The notes below the pieces were generated by a model. The model was not told where the DNA came from and made no database searches. It saw nothing but the letters and a program-made list of their open reading frames with translations. A stretch of DNA of 64,000 nt from Bacillus sp. S/N-304-OC-R1 (GTDB taxonomy: Bacteria; Bacillota; Bacilli; Bacillales; Cytobacillaceae), in contig NZ_JACWFE010000013.1 of NCBI RefSeq assembly GCF_019749375.1, positions 124,001 to 188,000 on the forward strand, given 5' to 3'. A program made the position numbers and the translations under genes. The number at the start of each line of letters is the position of its first letter. Positions within the stretch are counted from its first letter, which is position 1. Shown piece after piece: positions 9,119 through 17,203 of this stretch.

Positions 9119-10034
9119 ACAGTTCTAAGTGCTTTTTTAATTCTGCCTGAATACGCTGCTTTTCTTCCTCAGAGACGATAAAGTAGTAAATGCTGTTTAT
9201 AATGCTATTGCTGCCTTCAATAGACAATTGCTCAACTCCATTGGCTGCTGACCGGTAATGTTTTTGAATATCAACCATATCATCAAATGTCAAATTCGTT
9301 TTGATGTTTTCTCCTAAAACATTAAATATTTCTTTATATTTTACAATGGAGGAGAGGCTTGCCCCTTCCTTAAGAAAGGCTTGAATGATTTGGCGCTGTC
9401 TTAATTGACGGCCAAAGTCTCCTCTCGGATCATTGTACCTCATTCGGGAAAATAATAACGCGTCTTCTCCGTTTAAAGTAAGCTCACCTTTCGAGAAGTG
9501 CTTTCCGTCTTCGTAAAAATCTAAGTCATTATAGACAGTTATTCCTCCAACCGAATCAATCAATTTTATAAAGCCTTCCATATTGATTTGTACATAATAA
9601 TCAATGGGGATGTCTAAAAAGTTTTCTGCCGTGGCTATCGCCATTTCTGCTCCTCCAAATGCAAAGGCATGATTAATTTTGTCAACGGTGCCGTAGCCGA
9701 TTATCTCTGTTCTTGTATCTCTTGGGATGCTGAGCATTTTGACAGAGCTTTGTTCAGGATTTACCGTCAATACAATAATAGAATCAGAACGGCCACGATC
9801 ACCTGGGCGCTGGTCAACTCCAAGCAATAGGACAGAAAATGGTTCCTTTTTGCTCAATTCAATTACTTCACTTCTTTTTTCTGATATTTCTCTATTTATA
9901 GGGAGATGCATTGTTTCCACCGTATTAGTCAATGATCTATACATTGAGTATCCATATAGGCTAGTTCCTATTAAAACTAATAGAATAAGAATACCTGCCC
10001 CGTAAAGCAATAATTTCTTTTTCCCGGATTTCAT
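9117..10034 (-). CDS. LytR-CpsA-Psr (LCP) family wall glycopolymer transferase
   Basis: Membrane-anchored enzyme that moves undecaprenyl-linked glycopolymers (such as teichoic acids) onto peptidoglycan. The 305-residue protein has a short basic start, one transmembrane helix (about 8-30) and an extracellular LCP domain with LLLGVDQRPGDRGRSDS (about 69-85), SIPRDTR, KINHAFAFGG and SRMRYNDPRGDFGRQLRQRQ, which carry the conserved Arg and Asp residues for pyrophosphate and metal binding. Length and order match TagU-type proteins. The ATG follows GGAGGAGG. The gene is monocistronic. Which of TagT/U/V it matches cannot be settled by eye. Confidence 0.9.
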   Translation of the reverse strand: MKSGKKKLLLYGAGILILLVLIGTSLYGYSMYRSLTNTVETMHLPINREISEKRSEVIELSKKEPFSVLLLGVDQRPGDRGRSDSIIVLTVNPEQSSVKMLSIPRDTRTEIIGYGTVDKINHAFAFGGAEMAIATAENFLDIPIDYYVQINMEGFIKLIDSVGGITVYNDLDFYEDGKHFSKGELTLNGEDALLFSRMRYNDPRGDFGRQLRQRQIIQAFLKEGASLSSIVKYKEIFNVLGENIKTNLTFDDMVDIQKHYRSAANGVEQLSIEGSNSIINSIYYFIVSEEEKQRIQAELKKHLEL

Positions 10035-10119
10035 CTTCCTCCTCCTTCATTGGCATTTTAGTGTATTCTGTCAAATGCGAATGTGGTACTATTGTTTTTC
10101 TCTATGTTTCTTAGCTTCG

Positions 10120-10137
10120 TAACATAAATTTATGTTA
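10120..10137. promoter_or_regulatory. 18-bp perfect palindrome, candidate operator
   Basis: Two exact 9-base half-sites, TAACATAAA and TTTATGTTA, abut with no spacer in the divergent region between the LCP gene and yqjP. A further half-site-like TTATGTTA lies within 10153-10162. This symmetry suits a dimeric repressor, but no cognate regulator is encoded nearby. Confidence 0.45.
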
Positions 10138-10305
10138 TGGAGGAGGTCCATTATGTTATAAACACTATTAAATTGTTCTAATGATACATAGAATTATGCG
10201 AAAATAATGACAATTAATCGATTAAAGAGTAAACTTATGTTTATATATTGGAATCATTAGAAATTACTCTATTTAAATATAATAATCCTTAAAGGAGTCG
10301 AACAT

Positions 10306-11265
10306 ATGGCTGAATGGAAAAATGACATAGCGAAACTTATTATTCCTACACCTTTCCCTGTTGGGGATGTGAATATTTATGTGGTTAAGGGAGAGAAATT
10401 GACTCTTATCGACGTTGGGCCTAGAACTGAAGAGGCTTGGGAGGCTTTAAAAACACAGTTAAAAGATTTAAGCCTATCTCCTGATGATATCGAACAGGTT
10501 GTCCTTACCCATCATCATCCCGATCATGCGGGTCTCCTGGATTATTTTCCGGACCAATTAGCTGTATATGGCCACCGCCATAATGAAAGATGGCTATTTC
10601 GTACGGAGGAATTTTTAAAGGCTCATGATGAATTTTATTATGATCTTTTTCCTAAGTGCGGAATTCCTGATCAATATTTATCTTTTATTGGCTTGTTTAA
10701 AAAGACACTCCGTTTTTCCTGCAGTCGTTCTCTTACAGGGACACTGAAGGAAGGAGACAATCCTCCTGGGCTATCAGACTGGACAGTGATTGAAACTCCT
10801 GGGCATGCCCAGAGCCAAATCGGTTTATTTCGGGAAAAGGATGGGGTATTTATCGGCGGAGATCATCTGCTAGCGCATATTTCCCCAAATCCATTAATGG
10901 AACCGCCAATCCATGGAGAAACAAAGCGGCCAAAGCCGCAAGTACAGCTTAATGAGTCATTAAAAAAATTAAGGCAATTCCCGATTAGGCTTGTTTATTC
11001 AGGACACGGAGAGGATATTTATAATTGCAGTGAACTAATCGAGAAAAGGCTCGCTCGCCAGCATGATCGTGCGATGTATGTAAAGCAAATGCTTCAAGAG
11101 GAGCCTCTCACTGTATTTCAAATTTGTCAGCGTCTTTTTCCGTCTGTATATGAAAAGGAATTTAGCCTAACGATCTCTGAAACTATTGCTCAGCTTGACT
11201 ATTTAGAATCATTAGGTGAAATTAGAATAAATAAAGCTGGGAAGTCATTTTATTTTTCTGCCTAG
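10306..11265 (+). CDS. yqjP: MBL-fold metallohydrolase, YqjP-like
   Basis: Metallo-beta-lactamase-fold hydrolase of 319 residues. The zinc motif THHHPDHAG is at 68-76 (His69, His71, Asp73, His74), with ETPGHAQSQIG near 165, FIGGDHLL near 183 and YSGHGEDI near 230 giving the remaining ligands. The last 70 residues look like the winged-helix tail found in LACTB2-type proteins. The ATG follows AAAGGAG. It sits 27 bp before the SDR gene, as yqjP-yqjQ do in B. subtilis, so the pair is probably an operon. The substrate is not known. Confidence 0.87.
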   Translation: MAEWKNDIAKLIIPTPFPVGDVNIYVVKGEKLTLIDVGPRTEEAWEALKTQLKDLSLSPDDIEQVVLTHHHPDHAGLLDYFPDQLAVYGHRHNERWLFRTEEFLKAHDEFYYDLFPKCGIPDQYLSFIGLFKKTLRFSCSRSLTGTLKEGDNPPGLSDWTVIETPGHAQSQIGLFREKDGVFIGGDHLLAHISPNPLMEPPIHGETKRPKPQVQLNESLKKLRQFPIRLVYSGHGEDIYNCSELIEKRLARQHDRAMYVKQMLQEEPLTVFQICQRLFPSVYEKEFSLTISETIAQLDYLESLGEIRINKAGKSFYFSA

Positions 11266-11292
11266 TTTTGAATTTGTAAGATGAGGTGCAAT

Positions 11293-12087
11293 ATGTCAGA
11301 CCGTTTAAAGAATAAAAATATTATCATTACAGGAGCGTCAGGTGGAATTGGTGCGTCTATGGCGGCACTCTGTGCGGAAAGAGGTGCTAATCTTGTTTTA
11401 CTTGCGCGAAGTCATGAGAAGCTCCTCGCTATGAAAAAGGATTTAGAAAGCCGCTTTCATGTGAATGTTGATATACATAAGCTCGATGTTTCGAACACGG
11501 ATGAGATCCAGAGTGTATTTTCGAAGGTTTTGGAGGGGCTTGGACGTGTAGATGTTCTTGTGAATAATGCTGGCTACGGAATTTTCCGTGAAGCACATGA
11601 TGCAAAAATTGAAGACATTAAAGGAATGTTCGCAGTTAATGTTGTCGGCTTAATGACTTGTACCAGTATGGTTTTGCCTATGATGCGGCGGCAGGGGAGC
11701 GGGCATATTATTAATATTGCTTCCCAGGCTGGAAAGATTGCCACACCGAAATCAAGCGTTTACTCAGCAACAAAGCATGCTGTCTTAGGGTACACGAACA
11801 GCCTTCGAATGGAACTTTCTGATCAGCGTATTTTTGTAACAGCTATTAATCCAGGTCCGATTGAGACGAACTTTTTTACAATTGCTGATGAAAAGGGAAC
11901 ATATGTGAAGAATGTGAAAAAATTCATGCTGAAGCCTGAGTATGTAGCCAAAAAGATTGTAGACGCCATGCTGACGCCGACACGCGAAATTAATCTGCCG
12001 CGATGGATGAATGCAGGGAGTGTGGTTTATGCTCTGTTTCCAGGATTGTTTGAGCGGCTAGGTAAAGATATGTTTAATAAAAAATAA
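11293..12087 (+). CDS. yqjQ: short-chain dehydrogenase/reductase, YqjQ-like
   Basis: NAD(P)-dependent classical SDR of 264 residues. The cofactor motif TGASGGIG is at about 14-21, NNAGYG at about 91-96, the catalytic Ser in NIASQAG near 140 and YSATK with the catalytic Tyr and Lys near 155-159. I use the ATG at 11293 because GAGGTG lies just before it; the ATG at 11281 has no ribosome binding site. Directly downstream of yqjP and followed by a strong terminator. The substrate is unknown; hydrophobic residues near the end suggest a membrane-associated lipid-type substrate, but this is only inference. Confidence 0.88.
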   Translation: MSDRLKNKNIIITGASGGIGASMAALCAERGANLVLLARSHEKLLAMKKDLESRFHVNVDIHKLDVSNTDEIQSVFSKVLEGLGRVDVLVNNAGYGIFREAHDAKIEDIKGMFAVNVVGLMTCTSMVLPMMRRQGSGHIINIASQAGKIATPKSSVYSATKHAVLGYTNSLRMELSDQRIFVTAINPGPIETNFFTIADEKGTYVKNVKKFMLKPEYVAKKIVDAMLTPTREINLPRWMNAGSVVYALFPGLFERLGKDMFNKK

Positions 12088-12090
12088 TAG

Positions 12091-12133
12091 AGCAAGTGAA
12101 GAAAAGTTGCTTTTTTCTTCACTTGCTTTTTTT
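12091..12133 (+). terminator. terminator of the yqjP-yqjQ operon
   Basis: AGCAAGTGAAGAAAA pairs with TTTTTTCTTCACTTGCT, followed by seven T. Confidence 0.9.
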
Positions 12134-12147
12134 GTACTATTTTTTAC

Positions 12148-12345
12148 CTAAAAATAAGGTGAATTCGTTATATACCCATAAACGACATCATTCACAATAT
12201 CATGCAAATGAGTCTCTTTTTCCTCGTATTTCATCTTGTTTATTTTATTATACATTTCTTCGAATTCTGGACTATCGATTGAAATTGTATCATTGTATTG
12301 CTTTAAGCAGTTTTGAATCATTTTATAAATGAAGGTTCTGTCCAT
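12148..12345 (-). CDS. small protein, probably YqzH-like
   Basis: A 65-residue acidic cytoplasmic protein with no known catalytic motif. It lies on the opposite strand between yqjQ and the polymerase gene, where B. subtilis has the small gene yqzH, and its ending (ELHDIVNDVVY-like pattern, here HLHDIVNDVVYGYITN) resembles what I recall of that family. The ATG follows GAGGAGG, which supports a real gene rather than a shadow. Function is unknown. It shares the upstream region with the LexA-type promoter of the polymerase, so divergent SOS control is possible but not shown. Confidence 0.6.
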   Translation of the reverse strand: MDRTFIYKMIQNCLKQYNDTISIDSPEFEEMYNKINKMKYEEKETHLHDIVNDVVYGYITNSPYF

Positions 12346-12439
12346 TCTTCATTGCCTCCTCTTGTCGATTATACGCTTTAAAATGACAAGACACACTGGA
12401 AAAGTCCCCTTTTTTAAGAAATTAGTCGTTAAATTTCCA

Positions 12440-12468
12440 TTGAAAACGAACGTATATTCGCTTAATAT
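12440..12468 (+). promoter_or_regulatory. sigma-A promoter with embedded LexA box, upstream of yqjW
   Basis: TTGAAA (12440-12445) and TAATAT (12463-12468) are 17 bp apart. Between them lies CGAACGTATATTCG (12447-12460), which differs from the Gram-positive LexA pattern CGAACN4GTTCG by one base. Placement between -35 and -10 is what SOS repression needs, and the gene is a translesion polymerase. Confidence 0.75.
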
Positions 12469-12555
12469 AATGGGTATACATAATTAAGAACTAGTGTTCT
12501 TGTTTTAAAACCAGCTTCGCTGCCTAACAGTACTGCATTCTAGGAGGATAAGGCC

Positions 12556-13815
12556 ATGATTGATTACAGCATGCTCCCAAGCAATCAAATAATGTGCATC
12601 GATATGAAGAGCTTTTATGCGAGCTGTTCCGCTGTGATGGAAGGGCTGGATCCTCTTGACTGCTATCTTGTTGTGGCCGGAAATCATGAGAGGAAGGGCA
12701 GTGTTGTTCTTGCGGCATCACCAAAGATGAAAAAAGAGTTCGGCATCAAGACAGGAAACAGGCTTTATGAAGTGCCGAATGATCCTCGGATTATTGTAGC
12801 CGAACCGAAAATGGCCACTTATTTAAGAGTATCAACCGAAATTACCCGTGTGTTTAATCGATTCGTCCCGAAAGAGGCTATCCATACGTACAGTGTGGAT
12901 GAGAGTTTTGTTAAGGTGGATGGAGCTGTCAAGCTTTGGGGGGATGCTACCACGATTGCTCGTAAAATACGGGATGATATTGAGCGCGAATTTCAGCTTC
13001 CTTGTGCTATTGGCATTGGTCCAAATATGCTGCTGGCAAAGCTCTGTCTTGATCTGGAAGCGAAGAAATCAGGGATTGCCCAGTGGACTTATGAGGATGT
13101 ACGCACGAAATTATGGCCTGTTTCCCCATTAAGAGAAATGTGGGGAATTGGGCGCCGAGTTGAAAAGACGCTGAATGGCATGGGGATTTTTACAGTTGGG
13201 CAGCTGGCAAATTATGATTTAGAGAAGCTAGAGAAGAAATTCGGCATTATGGGCAACCAGCTGTACCATCATGCTTGGGGGATTGATCTGTCCGAAATTG
13301 GTGCACCCATTATCGAGGGACAAATTAGTTTCGGGAAAAGCCAAATTTTACTTAGAGATTATAAAGAAGAGCATGAAATTAAGGCAGTCATCCTTGAAAT
13401 GTGCGAGGAAGTGGCAAGAAGAGCACGTACCCATCGGAAGGCGGGAAGAACGATCAGCTTTGGTCTCGGCTATAGCCAAGATGAATTAGGCGGAGGATTC
13501 TACCGTTCGAAAACGATTGATGAGCCTACAAATATAACAATGGATATCTATCGTGTATGTATACAGCTGTTTCATAAGTTCTATTCGGGAAAAACAGTCC
13601 GGCAAATTTCTATGTCTATCGGCAATCTGATTGATGATAATGAAATGCAGCTCAATCTTTTTGATCGGAATGGCTGGAGGAAGAAAGAGCTTGGCTATAC
13701 AGTTGACCATATTCGATCGAAATTCGGGGCTAGTGCTCTGTTGAGAGCCGTTTCCTATACAAAGGCGGGGACTGCTAAGCATCGTGCAACATTAGTCGGA
13801 GGCCACAAAATGTAA
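12556..13815 (+). CDS. yqjW: Y-family translesion DNA polymerase (YqjW/PolY2, UmuC-like)
   Basis: Error-prone DNA polymerase of the UvrX/YqjW branch. The 419-residue protein has the palm motif CIDMKSFYASC (catalytic Asp16), the second acidic motif YSVDESF near 112-118, IGIGPNMLLAKL of the palm/thumb, a helix-hairpin-helix-like WGIGRRVEKTLNGMGI segment near 196, and a little-finger region after about 250. The sliding-clamp-binding motif is probably QLNLF near 378. ATG follows AGGAGG. It is expected to be SOS-induced from the LexA-box promoter upstream, and it is followed after 19 bp by its YolD partner, the usual arrangement. Confidence 0.93.
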   Translation: MIDYSMLPSNQIMCIDMKSFYASCSAVMEGLDPLDCYLVVAGNHERKGSVVLAASPKMKKEFGIKTGNRLYEVPNDPRIIVAEPKMATYLRVSTEITRVFNRFVPKEAIHTYSVDESFVKVDGAVKLWGDATTIARKIRDDIEREFQLPCAIGIGPNMLLAKLCLDLEAKKSGIAQWTYEDVRTKLWPVSPLREMWGIGRRVEKTLNGMGIFTVGQLANYDLEKLEKKFGIMGNQLYHHAWGIDLSEIGAPIIEGQISFGKSQILLRDYKEEHEIKAVILEMCEEVARRARTHRKAGRTISFGLGYSQDELGGGFYRSKTIDEPTNITMDIYRVCIQLFHKFYSGKTVRQISMSIGNLIDDNEMQLNLFDRNGWRKKELGYTVDHIRSKFGASALLRAVSYTKAGTAKHRATLVGGHKM

Positions 13816-13834
13816 TGCAAAGGGAGGGGACGTA

Positions 13835-14167
13835 ATGATTCGGGATCGTGGCAGAATAAAATGGACATCTATGATGCTCCCGGAGCATGTGAAATTATTA
13901 AGGGACTGGACGAAGGAAGATAGGTATGACCCAAAACGGGAATTGGATGAGCAAATGCTGGAAAATATGAACGAGACCATTTCAGAGGCTATGGAGTATG
14001 GAAAGGTCGTGGCTATTAGCCACTATCACTATAAAAATTATGAGCTTGTTATAGGAAATATCCATTTTTGGGACGAAATAAATCAGAAACTGCATGTTAT
14101 TGATCGCTTTGAGGAGGTGCATCGGATTAGCATTTCGGATATTGCAGATGTGCGGTTTACGGATTAA
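13835..14167 (+). CDS. yqjX: YolD-like protein (YqjX)
   Basis: A 110-residue YolD-domain protein (MIRDRGRIKW start, MMLPEHVKLL, and a two-strand ending). YolD proteins are encoded next to UvrX/YqjW-type polymerases and are thought to play the part of UmuD, holding or modulating the polymerase; sequence alone shows only the family. It lies 19 bp after yqjW in the same operon, with GGGAGGGG before its ATG, and is followed by a terminator. It should share the LexA control of the operon. Confidence 0.9.
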   Translation: MIRDRGRIKWTSMMLPEHVKLLRDWTKEDRYDPKRELDEQMLENMNETISEAMEYGKVVAISHYHYKNYELVIGNIHFWDEINQKLHVIDRFEEVHRISISDIADVRFTD

Positions 14168-14197
14168 ATTGCTCTTTCTTTTAGTCGATATAAAAAA

Positions 14198-14224
14198 CGG
14201 ACAACTTAAAATTAAAGTTGTCCG
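14198..14224. terminator. bidirectional terminator between yqjX and lysP
   Basis: CGGACAACTT and AAGTTGTCCG flank a 7-base loop, with an A run on the left giving U residues for the minus-strand transcript. Confidence 0.8.
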
Positions 14225-14234
14225 CAAGTCTAAA

Positions 14235-15707
14235 TTATTTTTTATCAAAATCAAACTCACATTCCTCAAGAGGAACGACTTTCGTTTTCTTAATAAATTT
14301 ATAGCCGAACCATAAGATAAGGAAAAGCGGAATGCCCATATATGCAGCAACAACACTGCCCCAATCAATTTTGTCAGCAAGGAATGCCTGGAAGTTTTGC
14401 GCTAAAATAACAATTAAGCCAATAAGAATCGCGAAAATCGGTCCAAATGGATACCATTTTGCCCGATATGGGAGCTCATCCAAAGAATGGCCTTGAGCAA
14501 GGAAAGCTTTACGGAAACGATAATGACTGATGGAAATACCAAGCCAGAAGATAAAGCCAGTAATCCCGATCGAATTCATTAACCAAATATAGACTATTCC
14601 ATCTCCGAAGATAGAAGAGAAGAAAGCAAGCATCCCGATCACGCAAGTTAAAATAGTAGCTGCAACAGGAACACCGCGTTTATTAAGCTTAGCAAAAATT
14701 TTCGGAGCCTGTCCTTCTTTAGCCATAGAAAACAGCATCCGTGTAGCTGCATAAAGACTTGAATTTCCTGCGGATAAAACAGCAGTTAAAATAACAGCAT
14801 TCATAAGAGAAGCGGCAAATGCAAGGCCAGCCTTCTTAAATACAAGTGTGAATGGACTCACCATTACATCATCACTTTGTAAATTTGGATTTGTATACGG
14901 AATAATCAGTCCAATGATAGCGATCGCTAAAACGTAAAAGAGCAAAATTCTCCAGAAAACACTTTTAATCGCTTTTGGAACGTTTTTAGCAGGGTCTTCA
15001 CTTTCACCAGCGGCAACACCAACAATTTCAGTTCCTTGGAAAGAAAAACCGGCAGCAACGAACACGATAAATACACCAAGGAAACCGCCTGAAAATGGTG
15101 CATCATCAATGGTAAAGTTTTTAAATCCAATGACTTCTCCGCCCATAATCCCAAAAATCATTAAGAGACCAACAATAATAAAAATGATAACTGCAGATAC
15201 TTTAATAAAAGAGAACCAATATTCTCCTTCCCCATATCCCTTAACAGATAAATAATTTAAAAAGAAGATTAAAAGTAAAAATCCTAAGCTCCATAAAAGG
15301 GATGGGCTATTAGGAAACCAGAATTTCATAATCATTGTTGAGGCCGTTAATTCAGCTGCTATTGTCATAGCCCAGTTAAACCAATACGTCCACCCTAAAG
15401 CGAAACCAAATGCAGGGTCAACAAATTTAGTTCCATACGTACTAAATGCACCACTTGTCGGCATAAATGCAGACAGTTCCCCTAAACTTGTCATAACGAA
15501 GAAAACCATTGCACCGACTAAGGCGTAAGCGAGTAAAGCACCGCCTGGACCAGCTGTATGAATGGCTGCACCGCTTCCTAGAAATAGCCCGGTTCCGATC
15601 GCTCCTCCAATGGAGATCATTGTTAAATGTCGTGCTTTTAAACCTTTTTGCAATTTATTCTCCCCGTGCTCATGGAGAACGTCATTATTTTTTTGCGGTA
15701 ATGCCAT
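14235..15707 (-). CDS. lysP: lysine-specific APC-family permease
   Basis: Proton-coupled amino acid permease with about 12 membrane helices. The first helix carries the APC motif GGAIGTGLFLGSG. The match to E. coli LysP as I remember it is strong throughout, notably SPFTLVF, AVILTAVLSAGNSSLYA, GISISHYRFRKAF and the C-terminal IDWGSVVAAYMGIPLFL, so lysine is the likely substrate. I place the start at the ATG at 15707 because AAAGGA lies nine bases before it; the longer ATG at 15725 would put that site inside the coding region. Alone on its strand, with an inverted repeat upstream that may control it. lysA lies 26 kb away. Confidence 0.87.
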   Translation of the reverse strand: MALPQKNNDVLHEHGENKLQKGLKARHLTMISIGGAIGTGLFLGSGAAIHTAGPGGALLAYALVGAMVFFVMTSLGELSAFMPTSGAFSTYGTKFVDPAFGFALGWTYWFNWAMTIAAELTASTMIMKFWFPNSPSLLWSLGFLLLIFFLNYLSVKGYGEGEYWFSFIKVSAVIIFIIVGLLMIFGIMGGEVIGFKNFTIDDAPFSGGFLGVFIVFVAAGFSFQGTEIVGVAAGESEDPAKNVPKAIKSVFWRILLFYVLAIAIIGLIIPYTNPNLQSDDVMVSPFTLVFKKAGLAFAASLMNAVILTAVLSAGNSSLYAATRMLFSMAKEGQAPKIFAKLNKRGVPVAATILTCVIGMLAFFSSIFGDGIVYIWLMNSIGITGFIFWLGISISHYRFRKAFLAQGHSLDELPYRAKWYPFGPIFAILIGLIVILAQNFQAFLADKIDWGSVVAAYMGIPLFLILWFGYKFIKKTKVVPLEECEFDFDKK

Positions 15708-16126
15708 TACTTTCAGTCCTTTCATTCATAAGGTATGGATGTGCGCAGACAAATAAATGTAAACGCTATCTATTGAGAGATAAAATAGTTAACTATAATA
15801 ATTTCATTTCGAACATTATTATAGTGGTAAATTGATTTTACAAGAAACATAAGAATCTGAATAGTTTTTTTTGAAAAAAATAATGAATTTTTCAACAGAA
15901 TTATAGGTTTAAATGTCTATATATAGAGGTTTTGAGAAATGGTTACAAATATGTTTATTGATTGGGAGAATATTTCGAAAAAATAACTGAATGTTATCGA
16001 AATGATCTTTTGTTATATTAGAATATTAAAGGAGTGAAGAGGTTCATCGGATTGGGGATAATGGAAAATAATAAAAAGGCTAGAATATCTGACTGGAAGC
16101 AACTTAATAAGAGGAGGTGTATGCAA
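15708..16126. other. divergent intergenic region between lysP and a small ORF
   Basis: No complete gene is convincing here. It holds the lysP leader with an 11-bp inverted repeat (listed separately). On the plus strand, an open frame continuous with the small gene at 16127 reaches back to 16034, with weak GTG, TTG and ATG start options at 16034, 16052 and 16061. No lysine-riboswitch signature was seen. Confidence 0.4.
15792..15825. promoter_or_regulatory. inverted repeat in the lysP promoter region
   Basis: ACTATAATAAT (15792-15802) and ATTATTATAGT (15815-15825) are exact reverse complements around a 12-base centre. On the minus strand each arm contains a TATAAT-like -10 sequence, so the repeat could be an operator lying on the lysP promoter. 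Confidence 0.45.
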
Positions 16127-16288
16127 ATGCCAAGAGGAAAAGAACTTGAACAGCTTCCTATGTCAAATATTGCTCCAGGTGCGGGAGATGACAGCAGCCC
16201 AATGGATAGAGAGGTTTTGTGGGGAATGACTGAAGAGCAGGCAGTGGCTCCAGCAAAGGTTGGTAGGGAAAAGAAAAAACGGGGTTGA
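16127..16288 (+). CDS. small hypothetical protein
   Basis: A 53-residue hydrophilic protein beginning MPRGKELEQLPMSN and ending in a lysine/arginine-rich tail. I do not recognise the family. GAGGAGGTG lies about seven bases before the ATG at 16127, an excellent ribosome binding site, and a strong terminator follows the stop codon at once, so this looks like a real single-gene unit. The frame stays open upstream to 16034, but those starts have poorer signals. No membrane segment or metal motif is seen. A small sporulation or stress protein would fit the size and composition; that is a guess. Confidence 0.55.
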   Translation: MPRGKELEQLPMSNIAPGAGDDSSPMDREVLWGMTEEQAVAPAKVGREKKKRG

Positions 16289-16304
16289 GAGCCCCGTTTT
16301 AAAA
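16274..16304. terminator. terminator between the small ORF and the CDGSH gene
   Basis: AAAACGGGG and CCCCGTTTT around a 7-base loop; usable on both strands, for the convergent genes. Confidence 0.8.
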
Positions 16305-16317
16305 CTGTGATTAAATC

Positions 16318-16530
16318 TTATTCTTCTTCAGCTTTTGGTGCACGGACGACAGATTCAAATTTTCCTTTATGAGTTCCGTCGCAAAATGGTGCTTTACTAG
16401 ACATACCACAGCGGCAAAGCGAGAAGGTCTGCTTTGTTTCAAATTGATTTCCCTCTGCATCAATTAGCTCTACATCGCCTGTAATACGGTAAGAACCGTT
16501 ATCATTTACTTTAATCGTTACTTTAGTCAT
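16318..16530 (-). CDS. CDGSH iron-sulfur domain protein
   Basis: A 70-residue protein with the three-Cys, one-His ligand set of CDGSH (mitoNEET-like) 2Fe-2S proteins: Cys39, Cys41, Cys50 and His54 in CRCGMSSKAPFCDGTH. A beta-rich N-terminal half precedes it. Bacterial members are small redox or Fe-S transfer proteins of uncertain role. I start at the ATG at 16530 with AAGGGTG upstream; a GTG three codons earlier would consume that site. It lies opposite to the YqkB gene, another Fe-S-related protein, with about 130 bp between them. Confidence 0.88.
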   Translation of the reverse strand: MTKVTIKVNDNGSYRITGDVELIDAEGNQFETKQTFSLCRCGMSSKAPFCDGTHKGKFESVVRAPKAEEE

Positions 16531-16663
16531 TTTATCCACCCTTTCTCAAAATTGCCACATTTACTATCCATATTATTCGGTTAAGCACCAAAAAGCAAAT
16601 AAAGCAGTTCATATTAAGTATGGTACAATTAAGAAAATAATGACAGTAAGGGGTAATGGTAAT

Positions 16664-16993
16664 ATGAACATTACAATTACAGAAGGAGCAGCTGCAAAAA
16701 TAAGAGAGCGAATGGATGGCAAAAGCGGCTTCTTGAAGCTAAAATACGATACCGATAACTGTGGATGTGTTGTATGTGGAGTATCCGCCCTTTGGCTAGT
16801 AGGTGACCTAGACGAAGATGATCGGGAAATCAAAACAAATGAAGGCAGTATTTATATTGAAAAGTCAAAGGAAGTTTTTTTCGATGACAACATGAAAATA
16901 GATTTCTCTGAAAAAGCAAACTGCTTCCAATTAAAAAGTCCGAATCAATACTTAAATCCACGAATGAGTTTTTATGATAAAACAGTTCAATAA
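16664..16993 (+). CDS. yqkB: HesB-like Fe-S biosynthesis family protein YqkB
   Basis: A 109-residue protein of the HesB/IscA-like fold as found in B. subtilis YqkB. It has a cysteine cluster in DNCGCVVCG (Cys33, Cys35, Cys38) and another Cys in KANCFQL near residue 86, unlike the C-terminal CGC of canonical A-type carriers. Its precise role in Fe-S metabolism is not established. The ATG at 16664 is chosen because of an AAGGGG site; an upstream in-frame ATG at 16640 lacks one. Its position between yqjX and yqkD genes agrees with B. subtilis. Confidence 0.8.
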   Translation: MNITITEGAAAKIRERMDGKSGFLKLKYDTDNCGCVVCGVSALWLVGDLDEDDREIKTNEGSIYIEKSKEVFFDDNMKIDFSEKANCFQLKSPNQYLNPRMSFYDKTVQ

Positions 16994-17008
16994 AACAGCA
17001 CATAAAAA

Positions 17009-17056
17009 GTGAAACTTTTGATAGAGCTACTTCTCTATTGATAAAGTTTCCTTTTT
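17009..17056 (+). terminator. terminator after yqkB
   Basis: A 16-base arm starting GAAACTTTTG (17011) pairs with the arm ending AAAGTTTC (17050), followed by a T run. Confidence 0.8.
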
Positions 17057-17203
17057 TTACTTTCTGAAATATTTGAATTTTGACTATACAGAAGAAATCT
17101 TTGAAAATGGAATACAGTGCAAAGATATGATTCGACTATCGCAAGATTTATAACGCTATTTTTAGGAATACTAAAACGTAAGAATAGATAAAGCGGGGGT
17201 ATT

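Noticed and set aside
13982-14380. A 132-residue minus-strand ORF across yqjX and the end of lysP.
   Set aside because: It is a shadow of two real genes and crosses their shared terminator.
16034-16126. N-terminal extension of the small gene at 16127.
   Set aside because: The alternative starts (GTG, TTG, ATG) have weaker or overlapping sites, while GAGGAGGTG is well placed for the ATG at 16127; kept only as a possibility.
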